Counted from the stretch's first letter, positions 36,561 to 48,069 are shown. The stretch: 49,183 nt of DNA from Rhodococcus triatomae BKS 15-14 (GCA_000341795.1 AODO01000049.1:1-49183), one strand, 5' to 3'. Notes: a model not told the origin generated them from the letters alone. Program-made: numbers and translations.

Positions 36561-37703
36561 TCATCCTTCCGTGGTTGTGAACGTCAGCACCGGCTTGACC
36601 ACGGCGCCGGAGCGAGTGGCCTCGAGTGCACTGTCGAGTTCGTCGAACGCGAACGTGGTGACGAGCTTGTCGAACGGGAAGCGTCCGGCTCGCCACAGCT
36701 CGACGAGTTCCGGCACGAACTGCTGCGGATCGGCGTCACCCTCGATGACACCGGTCACCGTGCGTCCCATGAGCAGGACGGACTGGTCCAGGGTCACCGG
36801 GTTCCTCTGACCGCGCAGTCCGAGGGTCGCGCAACTGCCCGGGGACCGGAGGATCGTGGTCGCGGTCTGCAGCACCGCCTCGTTGCTGACCGTGTCGACG
36901 CTGTGGTCGGCACCACCACCCGTCAGCCTGCGCAGGTGTTTCGCCAGGTCCGGGGTCGCCGCGTCGACCGCGTCGGTGGCGCCGAGCGAGAGAGCGAGGT
37001 CGCGCCGCGACTCGACCGGATCGACGACGACGATCCGCGCGCACTCGGCGACGACGGCGGCCAGGACCGCACCCATGCCGACCGCACCCGCCCCGAACAC
37101 GACGATCGACGAACCGGGGCGCGGCCGCAACACCCGCAGGACGGCGCCTGCGCCGGTCTGGATGCCGCAGCCCAGCGGTCCCATCAGCTCGATCGGCAGG
37201 TCGTTCGCGACCCGGACCGCGTCGGATTCGTCGACCACCGCGTGTGTCGCCATCGACGACTGTCCGAACCAGCTGCCGTGCAGGGGTTCACCGTCGAGGG
37301 CGAGGGTGACCGATCCGTCCGGCCTCCGACCCGAGTAGTTCCGGAGGGCGAACTGTTCACAGTAGGCGGGATGGCCGTCGGTGCAGTTCCGGCAGTCACG
37401 ACACGAGGAGTAGCTGAGCACGACGTGGTCGCCGGGAGCGAGCCGATCGACCGACGATCCCACCGCCTCCACCACGCCCGCGCCCTCGTGGCCGAGCACG
37501 GCCGGCGTGGGAACCGGTACGCCGCCCTGTGCCGCGGTGAGATCGGTGTGGCAGATCCCGACCCCGGCGATCCGCACCAGGATCTCGTGATCTCGCAGTT
37601 CTGCGATCTCGACATCCCTGATCACCAGCGGCTCGCCGTACTCCGTCAGCACCGCCGCACGCGCTCGTTGCTCCACCACATCCCTGACTGCTCGATCGGG
37701 CAT
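36561..37703 (-). CDS. Zinc-dependent alcohol dehydrogenase (MDR, aryl-alcohol type)
   Basis: The protein has 380 residues. Catalytic zinc ligands are in GICHTDL and LGHEGAG. The structural zinc loop has four Cys in SSCRDCRNCTDGHPAYC. The NAD-binding fold has VVFGAGAVGMGAVLAA and a following acidic VVDPVESR, favouring NAD. The DLTAAQGGVP and RNYSGRRPDG stretches are like aryl-alcohol or benzyl-alcohol dehydrogenases; the real substrate is open. ATG 37703 is preferred, with GTG 37709 also possible. It is followed after 2 bases by the GXWXG gene. Confidence 0.88.
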   Translation of the reverse strand: MPDRAVRDVVEQRARAAVLTEYGEPLVIRDVEIAELRDHEILVRIAGVGICHTDLTAAQGGVPVPTPAVLGHEGAGVVEAVGSSVDRLAPGDHVVLSYSSCRDCRNCTDGHPAYCEQFALRNYSGRRPDGSVTLALDGEPLHGSWFGQSSMATHAVVDESDAVRVANDLPIELMGPLGCGIQTGAGAVLRVLRPRPGSSIVVFGAGAVGMGAVLAAVVAECARIVVVDPVESRRDLALSLGATDAVDAATPDLAKHLRRLTGGGADHSVDTVSNEAVLQTATTILRSPGSCATLGLRGQRNPVTLDQSVLLMGRTVTGVIEGDADPQQFVPELVELWRAGRFPFDKLVTTFAFDELDSALEATRSGAVVKPVLTFTTTEG

Positions 37704-37963
37704 CGTCACATCCGCACACCATGCGAATTTCAATTAACTTACTCGGCCGGGCGGGTGGAGTCGAGACCTGGGGTCGAGAGAGCCACGCGAACTCTCGTCA
37801 TGAGAACCGGGAGCGACCGAATTGGGCACCACTTCGCCGAAATGATCGACACCCACGGCGAACAGTGATTAACTTGTCGGCGTGCGGTCCGCATACGCGA
37901 AGGCCCCGCCGACACAGGGGATCGGCGGGGCCTTCGTGGTTTCCGGACTGCCGGGAACCGTGG
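37704..37963. other. Intergenic region between adh and the suf operon
   Basis: This stretch of 260 bases holds no gene. It contains the adh promoter region on its left side (AT-richer, around 37725-37745) and the suf terminator hairpin on its right side. Between them I see nothing specific. Confidence 0.6.
37898..37936 (-). terminator. Terminator of the suf operon
   Basis: A perfect 15-bp stem (37898-37912 with 37922-37936, core AAGGCCCCGCC) with a 9-base loop lies 28 bases after the stop of the last suf gene. No T-run follows on the minus strand, as is common for actinobacterial terminators. Confidence 0.85.
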
Positions 37964-38371
37964 TCAGACGGTGAATCCGAGTGCGCGCAACTGCTCACGC
38001 CCGTCTTCGGTGATCTTGTCCGGACCCCACGGCGGCAGCCACACCCAGTTGATCTTCAGTTCGTCGACGAGACCGCTCTTGACCAGCGCACCTCGCGCCT
38101 GCTCCTCGATGACGTCCGTCAGCGGGCAGGCGGCGGACGTCAGCGTCATGTCGACCGTCGCGACCGTCTCGTCGGCGTCGTCGATCGAGATGCCGTACAC
38201 GAGACCCAGATCGACGACGTTGATGCCGAGTTCGGGGTCGACGACGTCACGCATCGCCTCCTCGACGTCGTCGACGAAGGCCTGCTGCTCCGGGGTCAGC
38301 TCCACCGGGGCGGCCACCTCGCCTGCCTCCTCGGTCACCGCGGTGGCAGCGTCTGCCTGTGCGTCGCTCAT
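37964..38371 (-). CDS. sufT: SufT/DUF59 iron-sulfur assembly factor
   Basis: The 135-residue protein has an Ala/Glu-rich N-terminal extension of about 30 residues, then the DUF59 (MIP18) domain: VEEAMRDVVDPELGINVVDLGLVYGI and TLTSAACPLTDVIEEQ, with the conserved Cys in AACPL. It ends in the WVWLPPWGPDKITEDGREQLRALGF signature. Such proteins help deliver or mature Fe-S clusters. ATG 38371 overlaps the sufU stop by 4 bases. It is the last gene of the operon, in front of the terminator. It is the Rv1466 counterpart. Confidence 0.93.
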   Translation of the reverse strand: MSDAQADAATAVTEEAGEVAAPVELTPEQQAFVDDVEEAMRDVVDPELGINVVDLGLVYGISIDDADETVATVDMTLTSAACPLTDVIEEQARGALVKSGLVDELKINWVWLPPWGPDKITEDGREQLRALGFTV

Positions 38372-38856
38372 GATCCAACTCCTCCGGTTCCGGCGGGCAC
38401 GTCGTCCCCCACCGTGTCGCCATCGACAATTTGCGCTACCGCGTCCTTGAACGCCATCCATCCGAGCAACGCGCACTTCACGCGAGCCGGATACTTCGCG
38501 ACACCCGCGAACGCGATGCCGTCACCGAGCACGTCCTCGTCGCCTTCGACGGTGCCGCGGCTGGTGACCATCTCGTTGAACGCCTCGACCACGTCCAGGG
38601 CTTCCCGCACCGGCACACCCGTCACCTGATCGGTGAGCACCGACGTCGCGGCCTGGCTGATCGAACACCCCTGCCCGTCGTACGACACGTCGCCGACGCG
38701 GCCGTCCGAGGTGAGGTGCACCCGGAGGGTCACCTCGTCACCGCAGGTGGGGTTCACGTGGTGCACCTCGGCACCGAACGGCTCCCGCAGTCCGCGGCCG
38801 TGCGGATGCTTGTAGTGATCCAGGATGACTTCCTGGTACATCTGTTCCATCCGCAT
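38368..38856 (-). CDS. sufU: SufU iron-sulfur scaffold / zinc sulfur-transfer protein
   Basis: The protein of 162 residues accepts sulfur from SufS. The three conserved Cys are in NPTCGDEV, QGCSIS and VKCALLGW, with Asp in CGDE completing the zinc site. It starts MRMEQMYQEVILDHYKHPHGRG, typical of the family, and has the insertion that separates SufU from IscU. The start lies one base after the sufS stop. The last 15 residues are Gly/Val-rich. Confidence 0.95.
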   Translation of the reverse strand: MRMEQMYQEVILDHYKHPHGRGLREPFGAEVHHVNPTCGDEVTLRVHLTSDGRVGDVSYDGQGCSISQAATSVLTDQVTGVPVREALDVVEAFNEMVTSRGTVEGDEDVLGDGIAFAGVAKYPARVKCALLGWMAFKDAVAQIVDGDTVGDDVPAGTGGVGS

Positions 38857-38857
38857 G

Positions 38858-40959
<2,102 letters not shown>

Positions 40960-41013
40960 TCGAAGAGTCCTTTGGAAAGTGGTGTCGCCGGGGCTGATTC
41001 GGCGATGAACGGA

Positions 41014-42201
41014 TCAGGCGCCGACGGCGGCGAGTTCGACCTCGATGGCGGCCTCGAGACGCTCGCGCACCTCGGGGACGGCGATCTTCTGGATGATCTC
41101 GTGGAAGAAGCCACGAACCACCAGGCGCCGGGCCTGGTCCTCCGGGATTCCCCGCGAGCGCAGGTAGAACAACTGCTCGTCGTCGAAGCGACCGGTCGCG
41201 CTGGCGTGGCCGGCGCCGACGATCTCGCCGGTCTCGATCTCCAGGTTCGGCACCGAGTCGGCGCGAGCGCCGTCGGTGAGGACCAGGTTGCGGTTCAGCT
41301 CGAACGTGTCGGTGCCTTCGGCCGCGGCGCGGATCAGCACGTCGCCGACCCAGACGGTGTGTGCGTCGGTCCGGTGCGCGTCGGCGTCGGCCTCGCCCTG
41401 CAGCGCGCCCTTGTAGACCACGTTCGACTTGCAGTGCGGCTCCGAGTGGTCGACGAGCAGGCGGTGCTCGAAGAACTGACCGGCGTCCGCGAAGTACAGA
41501 CCGAGAAGCTCGGCGTCACCGCCCGGGCCCTGGTACTTGACGACCGGGGTGATACGGACGACGTCGCCACCGAGGGTGACGGCCGTGTAGCGCAGCACCG
41601 CGTCGCGTCCGACCTTCACATGGTGCGCGGCGGCGTGCACTGCGTCGTCGGACCAGTCCTGGACGGCGACGACGGTCAGCTTGGCACTGTCGGCGAGCAC
41701 GAACTCGACGTTCTCCGCGTAGGTGCCGCTGCCCCGCTGATCGAGGACGACCGTCGCCTTCGCGAACTGCTCGAGGCGGATCTGGATGTGGCCGAACGCG
41801 ACCTGATCGGCGCCCGGGCCGGTGACGACGACGTTGATCGCGTCGGCGACCTCACGCTCGGCGCCGACGGTGACGACGGTCGCGGTCTCGAAGCCCGAGT
41901 ACGCCTGTGCGGCGACACGGTCGGCGGGGACACCGCCCTGCCCGAGACGGGCGTCGTCGCGGCCGACGGTCTCGACGGTGACACCGTCGTGCGCGGAGAC
42001 CTCGACGGTGGCGTTCGCAGTGCGGACGGCGGTGCCGTCGTGCAGACCGCGGAGCCGGCGCAGCGGGGTGAACCGCCAGACCTCGTCCCGGCCGCCCGGA
42101 ACCTCGAACGCGTTCACGTCGAACGAGGTGAAGACCTCACCCTTGTTTGCTGCCGGCGGCCGAACCTCGGCGGCCACGGCGGTGTTCTCGACGGAGCTCA
42201 C
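41014..42201 (-). CDS. sufD: SufD component of the SufBCD scaffold
   Basis: The protein has 395 residues with the beta-helix core of the SufB/D family and the C-terminal helical domain RGIPEDQARRLVVRGFFHEIIQKI. The interface His is in the strand VDHSEPHCKSNVVYKGAL. The N-terminal part contains EVWRFTPLRRLRGLHDG. Start GTG 42201 directly abuts the sufB stop (42202), indicating coupled translation. Confidence 0.95.
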   Translation of the reverse strand: MSSVENTAVAAEVRPPAANKGEVFTSFDVNAFEVPGGRDEVWRFTPLRRLRGLHDGTAVRTANATVEVSAHDGVTVETVGRDDARLGQGGVPADRVAAQAYSGFETATVVTVGAEREVADAINVVVTGPGADQVAFGHIQIRLEQFAKATVVLDQRGSGTYAENVEFVLADSAKLTVVAVQDWSDDAVHAAAHHVKVGRDAVLRYTAVTLGGDVVRITPVVKYQGPGGDAELLGLYFADAGQFFEHRLLVDHSEPHCKSNVVYKGALQGEADADAHRTDAHTVWVGDVLIRAAAEGTDTFELNRNLVLTDGARADSVPNLEIETGEIVGAGHASATGRFDDEQLFYLRSRGIPEDQARRLVVRGFFHEIIQKIAVPEVRERLEAAIEVELAAVGA

Positions 42202-43650
42202 TTAGCCGACCGCCCCTTCCATCTGCAGTTCGATCAGGCGGTTGAGCTCGAGGGCGTACTCCATCGGAAGCTCCTTGGCGATCGGCTCCACGAAGCCGCG
42301 CACCACCATCGCCATGGCCTCGTCCTCGGTGAGGCCACGGCTCATCAGGTAGAACAACTGGTCGTCGGACACCTTGGAGACGGTGGCCTCGTGACCCATC
42401 GAGACGTCGTCCTCACGGATGTCGACGTACGGGTAGGTGTCGGACCGGGAGATCTGGTCCACCAGCAGGGCGTCGCACTTGACGGTCGACGCGGACCCGT
42501 GCGCCCCCTTGTTCACCTGGACCAGGCCACGGTAGGAGGCACGGCCGCCGCCGCGGGCAACGGACTTCGACACGATGGTCGACGACGTGTGCGGCGCCAG
42601 GTGCAGCATCTTCGCGCCGGTGTCCTGGTGCTGACCCTCACCGGCGAACGCGACGGAGAGGACCTCGCCGCGGGCGTGCTCGCCCATCATCCACACGGCC
42701 GGGTACTTCATGGTGACCTTGGACCCGATGTTGCCGTCGATCCACTCCATCGAGCCGCCCGCGTCCACCTTGGTGCGCTTGGTCACCAGGTTGTAGACGT
42801 TGTTCGACCAGTTCTGGATCGTGGTGTAGCGGCAGTGGCCGCCCTTCTTCACGATGATCTCGACGACCGCGGAGTGCAGGGAGTCCGACTTGTAGATCGG
42901 CGCGGTGCAGCCCTCGACGTAGTGCACGGAGGCACCCTCGTCGACGATGATCAGGGTCCGCTCGAACTGGCCCATGTTCTCGGTGTTGATCCGGAAGTAG
43001 GCCTGCAGCGGGATGTCCACGTGGACGCCCGGGGGGACGTAGATGAACGAGCCGCCCGACCACACCGCGGTGTTCAGCGCCGAGAATTTGTTGTCGCCGG
43101 CCGGGATGACGGAACCGAAGTACTCCTTGAAGAGCTCCGGGTGCTCCTTCAGGCCCGTGTCCGTGTCGAGGAAGATGACACCCTGCTTCTCGAGGTCCTC
43201 GCGGATCGAGTGGTACACGACCTCGGACTCGTACTGCGCGGCGACACCGGCGACGAGACGCTGCTTCTCCGCCTCCGGGATACCGAGCTTGTCGTAGGTG
43301 TTCTTGATGTCCTCGGGCAGGTCCTCCCAGGACTCCGCCTGCTTCTCGCTCGACCGCACGAAGTACTTGATGTTGTCGAAGTCGATGCCGTCGAGGTTGC
43401 TGCCCCAGTTCGGCATGGGCTTCTTGTCGAAGGTGCGGAGCGCCCTGAGCCGGATGTCGAGCATCCACTCGGGCTCGTTCTTCTTCGCGGAGATGTCCCG
43501 TACGACAGCCTCGGACAGGCCGCGCTGGGCGCTGGCACCTGCAACGTCCGAATCGGACCAGCCGTAGCCGTAGTGACCGAGCGAGGCAATGGTCTCGTCC
43601 TGCGTCATGGCCTGCGAGCCACCGGCTGCCTGGTCTTGAGTGACGGTCAT
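42202..43650 (-). CDS. sufB: SufB component of the SufBCD scaffold (no intein)
   Basis: The 482-residue protein is the cluster scaffold subunit. Conserved blocks include [15 protein letters not shown] near residue 60, the beta-helix strands with [12 protein letters not shown] and [10 protein letters not shown], and the C-terminal [21 protein letters not shown]. The strand [18 protein letters not shown] carries a conserved Cys. M. tuberculosis SufB (846 residues) holds an intein; this one is continuous. The ribosome-binding site GGAAGGAG precedes ATG 43650. sufR lies upstream in the same direction, 94 bases away. Confidence 0.97.
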   Translation of the reverse strand: MTVTQDQAAGGSQAMTQDETIASLGHYGYGWSDSDVAGASAQRGLSEAVVRDISAKKNEPEWMLDIRLRALRTFDKKPMPNWGSNLDGIDFDNIKYFVRSSEKQAESWEDLPEDIKNTYDKLGIPEAEKQRLVAGVAAQYESEVVYHSIREDLEKQGVIFLDTDTGLKEHPELFKEYFGSVIPAGDNKFSALNTAVWSGGSFIYVPPGVHVDIPLQAYFRINTENMGQFERTLIIVDEGASVHYVEGCTAPIYKSDSLHSAVVEIIVKKGGHCRYTTIQNWSNNVYNLVTKRTKVDAGGSMEWIDGNIGSKVTMKYPAVWMMGEHARGEVLSVAFAGEGQHQDTGAKMLHLAPHTSSTIVSKSVARGGGRASYRGLVQVNKGAHGSASTVKCDALLVDQISRSDTYPYVDIREDDVSMGHEATVSKVSDDQLFYLMSRGLTEDEAMAMVVRGFVEPIAKELPMEYALELNRLIELQMEGAVG

Positions 43651-43676
43651 GCGAGCTCCTTCCGGAGTCTTGTTGC

Positions 43677-43686
43677 GTACCGGTAC
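43677..43686. promoter_or_regulatory. Palindrome in the sufR-sufB gap
   Basis: GTACCGGTAC is a perfect 10-base palindrome 26 bases before the sufB start. It may be an extra operator or chance. The gap otherwise shows only the sufB ribosome-binding site. Confidence 0.25.
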
Positions 43687-43744
43687 AGGCTGGGCACCGG
43701 CGGAATGTGACGTTTCTGAGGGCGGGTCGGATCTTCGGCGGCGG

Positions 43745-44503
43745 TCAGGTCGCTTCCTGGTGCTTTGCGGCGGGCGCCACCAGAGGCACGTGCGTGGTGC
43801 ACGCGCAGTCCCCGTTGACGATGGTCGCGAGCCGCTGGACGTGGGTGCCGAGCAGTTCGGCGAACGCCTGCGTCTCCGCCTCGCACAGTTCGGGGAACTC
43901 GGAGGCGACGTGCGCGACAGGGCAGTGGTGCTGACAGATCTGGACGCCGTTGCCGACGGGCCGGGTCGTCGCGGCGAATCCGGCGGTGGTGAACGCGTCG
44001 GCGATGGCGTCCGCGGTCTGCTCCACCTCGTCGACGTCGTGGCCCGTGGCCGGGTCGATGTCGGCGACGATGGTCTGCACCCGACGGCGCGCGAACTCGG
44101 TGATCGCCGCTTCGCCGCCGATCTCCCGCAGCTGACGCATCGCGGCCCCGGCGAGGTCGTCGTAGGAGTGCCCGAGCCTGGAGCGTCCCGTCGCGGTCAG
44201 CTGGAACTGTTTGGCCGGCCGTCCACGACCCTTCTGCTGCCAGGCCGCGGCCCGGGTCGCCCGGGCCTCACCCGCGTCGATGAGGACGTCGAGGTGGCGG
44301 CGCACGCCTGCCGCACTGAGTCCGAGTTGTGTTCCGATCTCCGTGGCCGTGATCGGACCCTGCTCCAGCAGCAACTTCACGACCGCTCCGCGCGTGTGTC
44401 CCTCGTGCGCAGGCGCGGTCGCCGACGCGACCGAACGAGACGCGGCGTCAGGCGCGTAGCCTGCGCTTTCGTCACGTCGGGGGTGCGTGCGGACCGTTTT
44501 CAC
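43745..44503 (-). CDS. sufR: SufR iron-sulfur-sensing repressor
   Basis: The 252-residue protein has a DeoR/ArsR-like winged helix (about 35-95: [33 protein letters not shown]). A C-terminal sensor domain has Cys190 and Cys194 in ICQHHCPVA and Cys207 in PELCEAE, which together can hold an Fe-S cluster; Cys233 and Cys235 (GDCACTTHV) are further candidates. SufR represses the suf operon when clusters are plentiful. GTG 44503 is preferred, and the frame also stays open upstream into the mptB promoter region. A palindrome covers its start. It is first gene of sufR-sufB-sufD-sufC-sufS-sufU-sufT. Confidence 0.92.
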   Translation of the reverse strand: MKTVRTHPRRDESAGYAPDAASRSVASATAPAHEGHTRGAVVKLLLEQGPITATEIGTQLGLSAAGVRRHLDVLIDAGEARATRAAAWQQKGRGRPAKQFQLTATGRSRLGHSYDDLAGAAMRQLREIGGEAAITEFARRRVQTIVADIDPATGHDVDEVEQTADAIADAFTTAGFAATTRPVGNGVQICQHHCPVAHVASEFPELCEAETQAFAELLGTHVQRLATIVNGDCACTTHVPLVAPAAKHQEAT

Positions 44504-44516
44504 AACACTAGTGTGA
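44500..44516. promoter_or_regulatory. Candidate SufR operator
   Basis: TCACAACACTAGTGTGA contains outer arms TCACA/TGTGA and an inner palindrome ACACTAGTGT. It covers the sufR start region and lies about 60 bases before mptB. ACACT and TGTGA elements have been described for the mycobacterial SufR site as I remember it, though with a different spacing. Confidence 0.5.
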
Positions 44517-44563
44517 CGGAATTCGGGACGGCGGTCCAGCAAGGGTGCCCTGAGTAACACCGC

Positions 44564-44569
44564 TACGCT
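44564..44569 (+). promoter_or_regulatory. Leaderless -10 box of mptB
   Basis: TACGCT is followed by 7 bases and the GTG start of mptB at 44577. I see no good -35 box. Confidence 0.4.
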
Positions 44570-44576
44570 TCACCCT

Positions 44577-46340
44577 GTGCCGCAGACCGACGACACACCG
44601 GAGAACGGTGACCACGCGACGCTCACCGCTCCCCCGACCCGGACGGCCCGGGCCCTCCATCTCGGCCGTCGGGCGCTCGGACTCGAGCGTGATCACGACG
44701 GATTCGCCGTCACCAGCCTGCACGGCGACGAAGCGGAAGCCCCTGGTCTCGACGCGAGAGAGACCGCCCAGCTGCGCGGCGTCCGCCGCTTCGGCGCCAC
44801 GGGTGCCCTGCTCATGGCACTCGGCGCGCTGGGTGCCGGCGCGCAGCCGGTGCTGCAGAACCCCGTCCAGGGTCTGCGGCTGCTCGGCCTGCCCGCCCGC
44901 ATGCCGAGCGTGGCGCTGACGCTGACCATGACGGGCAGCGCCATGGTCGTGCTGGCCTGGCTCCTGCTCGGCCGATTCGCCCTCGGCACCTTCCGCGGCG
45001 GTTCCCCGATCCGCAGGCTGACCCGGTCCCAACTCGACCGGACGCTCCTGCTGTGGATCGTGCCGCTCGCGATCGCGCCCCCGATGTTCAGCAAGGACGT
45101 CTACTCCTATCTCGCGCAGTCCGAGATCGCGGCACGCGGACTCGACCCGTACGCCATCGGACCCGCACAGGCCCTCGGCGTCGACCACGTGCTGACCAGG
45201 ACCGTGCCCACCATCTGGCGCGACACGCCCGCCCCCTACGGTCCGCTGTTCATCTGGATCGGCAAGGGAATCTCGGCCCTGACCGGCGAGAACATCGTCG
45301 CGGGCATCTTCCTGCATCGCCTGGTCGCGTTGGCGGGCGTCGCGCTGATCGTGTGGGCGCTGCCACGACTCGCCCGCAGGTGCGGTGTCGCGGCGGTGGC
45401 GGCGCTCTGGCTCGGCGCCGCGAACCCGCTGCTGCTGTTCCACCTGGTCGCCGGCATCCACAACGAGGCGCTCATGCTGGGCCTGATGCTCGCGGGTATC
45501 GAGGTCGCGCTGCGCGCCATCGAGAGTCCACCCGACGTCCGATTCCGGCTCCGTGGTTCACCCGCGGACCGTCGCGCCCTGGCTCTCCTGGTGGCAGGAG
45601 CGGCCCTGATCGCCCTGTCGGCGACTGTGAAGATCCCCACACTGCTCGCACTGGGCTTCCTCGGCATGGCACTGGCCCGGCGGTGGGGAGGATCCTTCCG
45701 CTCCGTGTGCGCGGCCGCGGCGCTCCTGCTGACGGTGACGGCGACCGTGATCCTCGCTGTCAGCCTGGTCAGCGGTCTCGGATTCGGCTGGCTCAGCCCC
45801 GACACCCTCGGGACCGCCAACGAGGTCCGCAGTTGGATGTCACTGCCGACACTGCTCGGCCTCGGCACCGGACTCGTCGGCGTCCTGCTCGGACTCGGCG
45901 ACCACACCACCGCGGTCCTGAGCCTGACCCGCCCGATCGCCTCCCTCGCGGCGGCCTTCGTGGCGGTACGCATGCTGATCGCCGTGCTGGTCGGACGAAT
46001 TCACCCGATCGGTGCGCTCGGCGTGTCACTCGGATTCCTGGTGCTGCTGTTCCCGGTCGTGCAGCCCTGGTACCTGCTGTGGGCGGTCATCCCCCTGGCC
46101 GCGTGGGCGACACGCCCGGTGTTCCGCGTCCCTGCGATCGCCTTCTCGTCGGTGGTCAGCCTGATCGTGATGCCGAACGGCGGCGAGTACCCGCCCTTCA
46201 TCATCGTGCAGGCCGCGATCGCAACCATCCTCGTCTGCGGTTCGATCATCGCGGCCACCCGCAACACACTGCCGTGGCGAGCCGAGGGCGGGGCGTCGGA
46301 CGGAACCCGAACGGGCGACGCCTACGCTGAGGTCCCGTGA
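44577..46340 (+). CDS. mptB: Alpha-(1->6)-mannopyranosyltransferase MptB-like (GT-C)
   Basis: This polytopic GT-C glycosyltransferase uses polyprenyl-phosphomannose to extend the mannan core of lipomannan. The 587-residue protein has a cytoplasmic N-terminus of about 70 residues, then 12 or more helices. The first extracellular loop carries the catalytic acids in PMFSKDVYSYLAQSEIAARGLDPY and TPAPYGPLFIWIGKGI. A later loop has HNEALMLGLMLAGIE. By position it matches Rv1459c. Start GTG 44577 follows a leaderless -10 box. It overlaps the ABC gene by 4 bases. Confidence 0.88.
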   Translation: MPQTDDTPENGDHATLTAPPTRTARALHLGRRALGLERDHDGFAVTSLHGDEAEAPGLDARETAQLRGVRRFGATGALLMALGALGAGAQPVLQNPVQGLRLLGLPARMPSVALTLTMTGSAMVVLAWLLLGRFALGTFRGGSPIRRLTRSQLDRTLLLWIVPLAIAPPMFSKDVYSYLAQSEIAARGLDPYAIGPAQALGVDHVLTRTVPTIWRDTPAPYGPLFIWIGKGISALTGENIVAGIFLHRLVALAGVALIVWALPRLARRCGVAAVAALWLGAANPLLLFHLVAGIHNEALMLGLMLAGIEVALRAIESPPDVRFRLRGSPADRRALALLVAGAALIALSATVKIPTLLALGFLGMALARRWGGSFRSVCAAAALLLTVTATVILAVSLVSGLGFGWLSPDTLGTANEVRSWMSLPTLLGLGTGLVGVLLGLGDHTTAVLSLTRPIASLAAAFVAVRMLIAVLVGRIHPIGALGVSLGFLVLLFPVVQPWYLLWAVIPLAAWATRPVFRVPAIAFSSVVSLIVMPNGGEYPPFIIVQAAIATILVCGSIIAATRNTLPWRAEGGASDGTRTGDAYAEVP

Positions 46341-47272
46341 GTTCATCCCCGCCCACTCCCGTGCTGCACCTCGACGCTGTGGTGAAGTCCTTCGACGGCA
46401 CCACCGCCGTCGACGGCCTCGACCTGACCCTCGAGCGCGGCCAGGTGTTGGCGTTGCTCGGGCCGAACGGCGCCGGGAAGACCACCACCGTGGAGATGTG
46501 CGAGGGCTTCCAGCGTCCCGACAGCGGGACCGTTCGAGTGTTCGGCCTGGACCCGGTGAGCGCGTCCGGAGAGGTTCGCGCGCGCATCGGCGTGATGCTG
46601 CAGGGTGGCGGCGCATACCCCGGATCGAAGGCGGGCGAGATGCTCGACCTCGTCGCCTCCTACTCCGCGGACCCGCTGGACCCGGCGTGGCTGCTCCGCG
46701 AACTCGGCCTGGCCGATGTCACCCGCACCCCGTATCGACGGCTGTCGGGCGGACAGCAGCAGCGCCTCGCGTTGGCGTGTGCCCTGGTGGGACGGCCCGA
46801 ACTGGTCTTCCTCGACGAGCCGACCGCAGGACTCGATGCCCAGGCCCGGCTCATGGTGTGGGAACTGGTCGACGCCCTCAAACGCGACGGTGTGACGGTG
46901 CTGCTCACCACCCACCTGATGGACGAGGCGGAGGCCCTCGCCGACCGACTTGTCATCATCGACCACGGCCGTGTCGTCGCACAGGGCACCCCGAGTGAGC
47001 TGACCCGCCACGGAGCCGCAGGCAGGTTGCAGTTCACGGCGGAGGCCGCCCTCGACCTCGCCGGCCTCGCCGCGGCCCTTCCAGACGGCTACGCACCGTA
47101 CGAACCGTCGCCCGGCAGCTACGTCGTCGAAGGCGAGATCGATCCGTCGGTACTCGTGACGGTCACGACCTGGTGCGCCGAACAGGACGTGCTCGCCACC
47201 GAACTCCGTGTCGACCAGCGCCGCCTCGAGGACGTCTTCCTCGACCTCACCGGACGGGAGTTGAGGGGATGA
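46337..47272 (+). CDS. ABC transporter ATP-binding protein
   Basis: The 311-residue ATPase has Walker A GPNGAGKTT near 42, signature LSGGQQQRLALA, Walker B LVFLDEPTAGLD and the H-loop LLTTHLMDEAEALADRL. A C-terminal extension of about 70 residues ends RRLEDVFLDLTGRELRG, typical of the ABC-2 (DrrA/NatA-like) exporters. It is translated with mptB (GTGA overlap) and with the permease (ATGA overlap). The substrate is unknown; the neighbouring mptB and ctaA suggest an envelope lipid or heme-related molecule, but this is inference. It is the Rv1458c counterpart. Confidence 0.92.
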   Translation: MSSSPPTPVLHLDAVVKSFDGTTAVDGLDLTLERGQVLALLGPNGAGKTTTVEMCEGFQRPDSGTVRVFGLDPVSASGEVRARIGVMLQGGGAYPGSKAGEMLDLVASYSADPLDPAWLLRELGLADVTRTPYRRLSGGQQQRLALACALVGRPELVFLDEPTAGLDAQARLMVWELVDALKRDGVTVLLTTHLMDEAEALADRLVIIDHGRVVAQGTPSELTRHGAAGRLQFTAEAALDLAGLAAALPDGYAPYEPSPGSYVVEGEIDPSVLVTVTTWCAEQDVLATELRVDQRRLEDVFLDLTGRELRG

Positions 47273-48069
47273 GCCTCTCGCACGCCGATCGCCTCGGCGA
47301 GAACAGATTCACCCCGGGAACGTTCACCCCCCGCCCCGAGCCGTCCCGGCCGCTGACGATGCTCACCTCCCAGACGCGGATGGAACTGACGCTGCTGCTG
47401 CGCAACGGCGAGCAGCTGCTCCTGACGATGTTCATCCCGATCACCCTCCTGATCGGTCTCACGCTGCTGCCGTTCGGCGACCTCGGCGACCCCCGGGTGA
47501 ACCGGGTGGTCCCCGCGGTGATGATGGTCGCGGTGATGTCGACGGCGTTCACCGGCCAGGCCATCGCCGTCGGCTTCGACCGCCGGTACGGCGCACTGAA
47601 GAGGCTCGGTGCCACCCCCCTGCCCCGCTGGGGGATCATCGCAGGCAAGAGTGCGGCGGTGGTCATCGTCGTGGTCCTGCAGATGGTCCTGCTCGGTGCG
47701 ATCGCCTTCGCCCTTGGGTGGCGTCCGAGCGTGACGGGACTGGCGCTCGGCGCGGTGTTCGTCGCGCTGGGGACCGTGATGTTCGCGGCACTCGGACTGC
47801 TGCTCGGTGGCACGCTCAAGGCCGAGATCGTCCTGGCCCTGGCGAACGTGCTGTGGTTCGTGATGGCCGGCGTCGGCTCCGTCGTGTTCGGCGGCGACTC
47901 CATCCCTCCCGCGCTGCACACCGTGGCGCGACTGATCCCGTCGGGCGCCCTGGCGGAGGGCCTGGACCGGGCACTGTCCGGTTCGGTGGACGTTTTCGCC
48001 CTCGCCGTGATCACCGTGTGGGGCGCGGCGGGTGCCTGGCTCGCGGTGCGGCTGTTCAAGTTCACCTGA
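47269..48069 (+). CDS. ABC-2 type transporter permease
   Basis: The protein of 266 residues has a cytoplasmic N-terminus of about 35 residues, then six helices: NGEQLLLTMFIPITLLIGLTLL, VVPAVMMVAVMSTAFTGQAI, SAAVVIVVVLQMVLLGAIAF, LGAVFVALGTVMFAALGLLL, IVLALANVLWFVMAGVGSVV and a last one near the C-terminus. The cytoplasmic loop GFDRRYGALKRLGATPLPRW is the usual coupling loop. It is the partner of the ATPase just upstream (ATGA overlap). By position it matches Rv1457c. Confidence 0.9.
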   Translation: MSLSHADRLGENRFTPGTFTPRPEPSRPLTMLTSQTRMELTLLLRNGEQLLLTMFIPITLLIGLTLLPFGDLGDPRVNRVVPAVMMVAVMSTAFTGQAIAVGFDRRYGALKRLGATPLPRWGIIAGKSAAVVIVVVLQMVLLGAIAFALGWRPSVTGLALGAVFVALGTVMFAALGLLLGGTLKAEIVLALANVLWFVMAGVGSVVFGGDSIPPALHTVARLIPSGALAEGLDRALSGSVDVFALAVITVWGAAGAWLAVRLFKFT

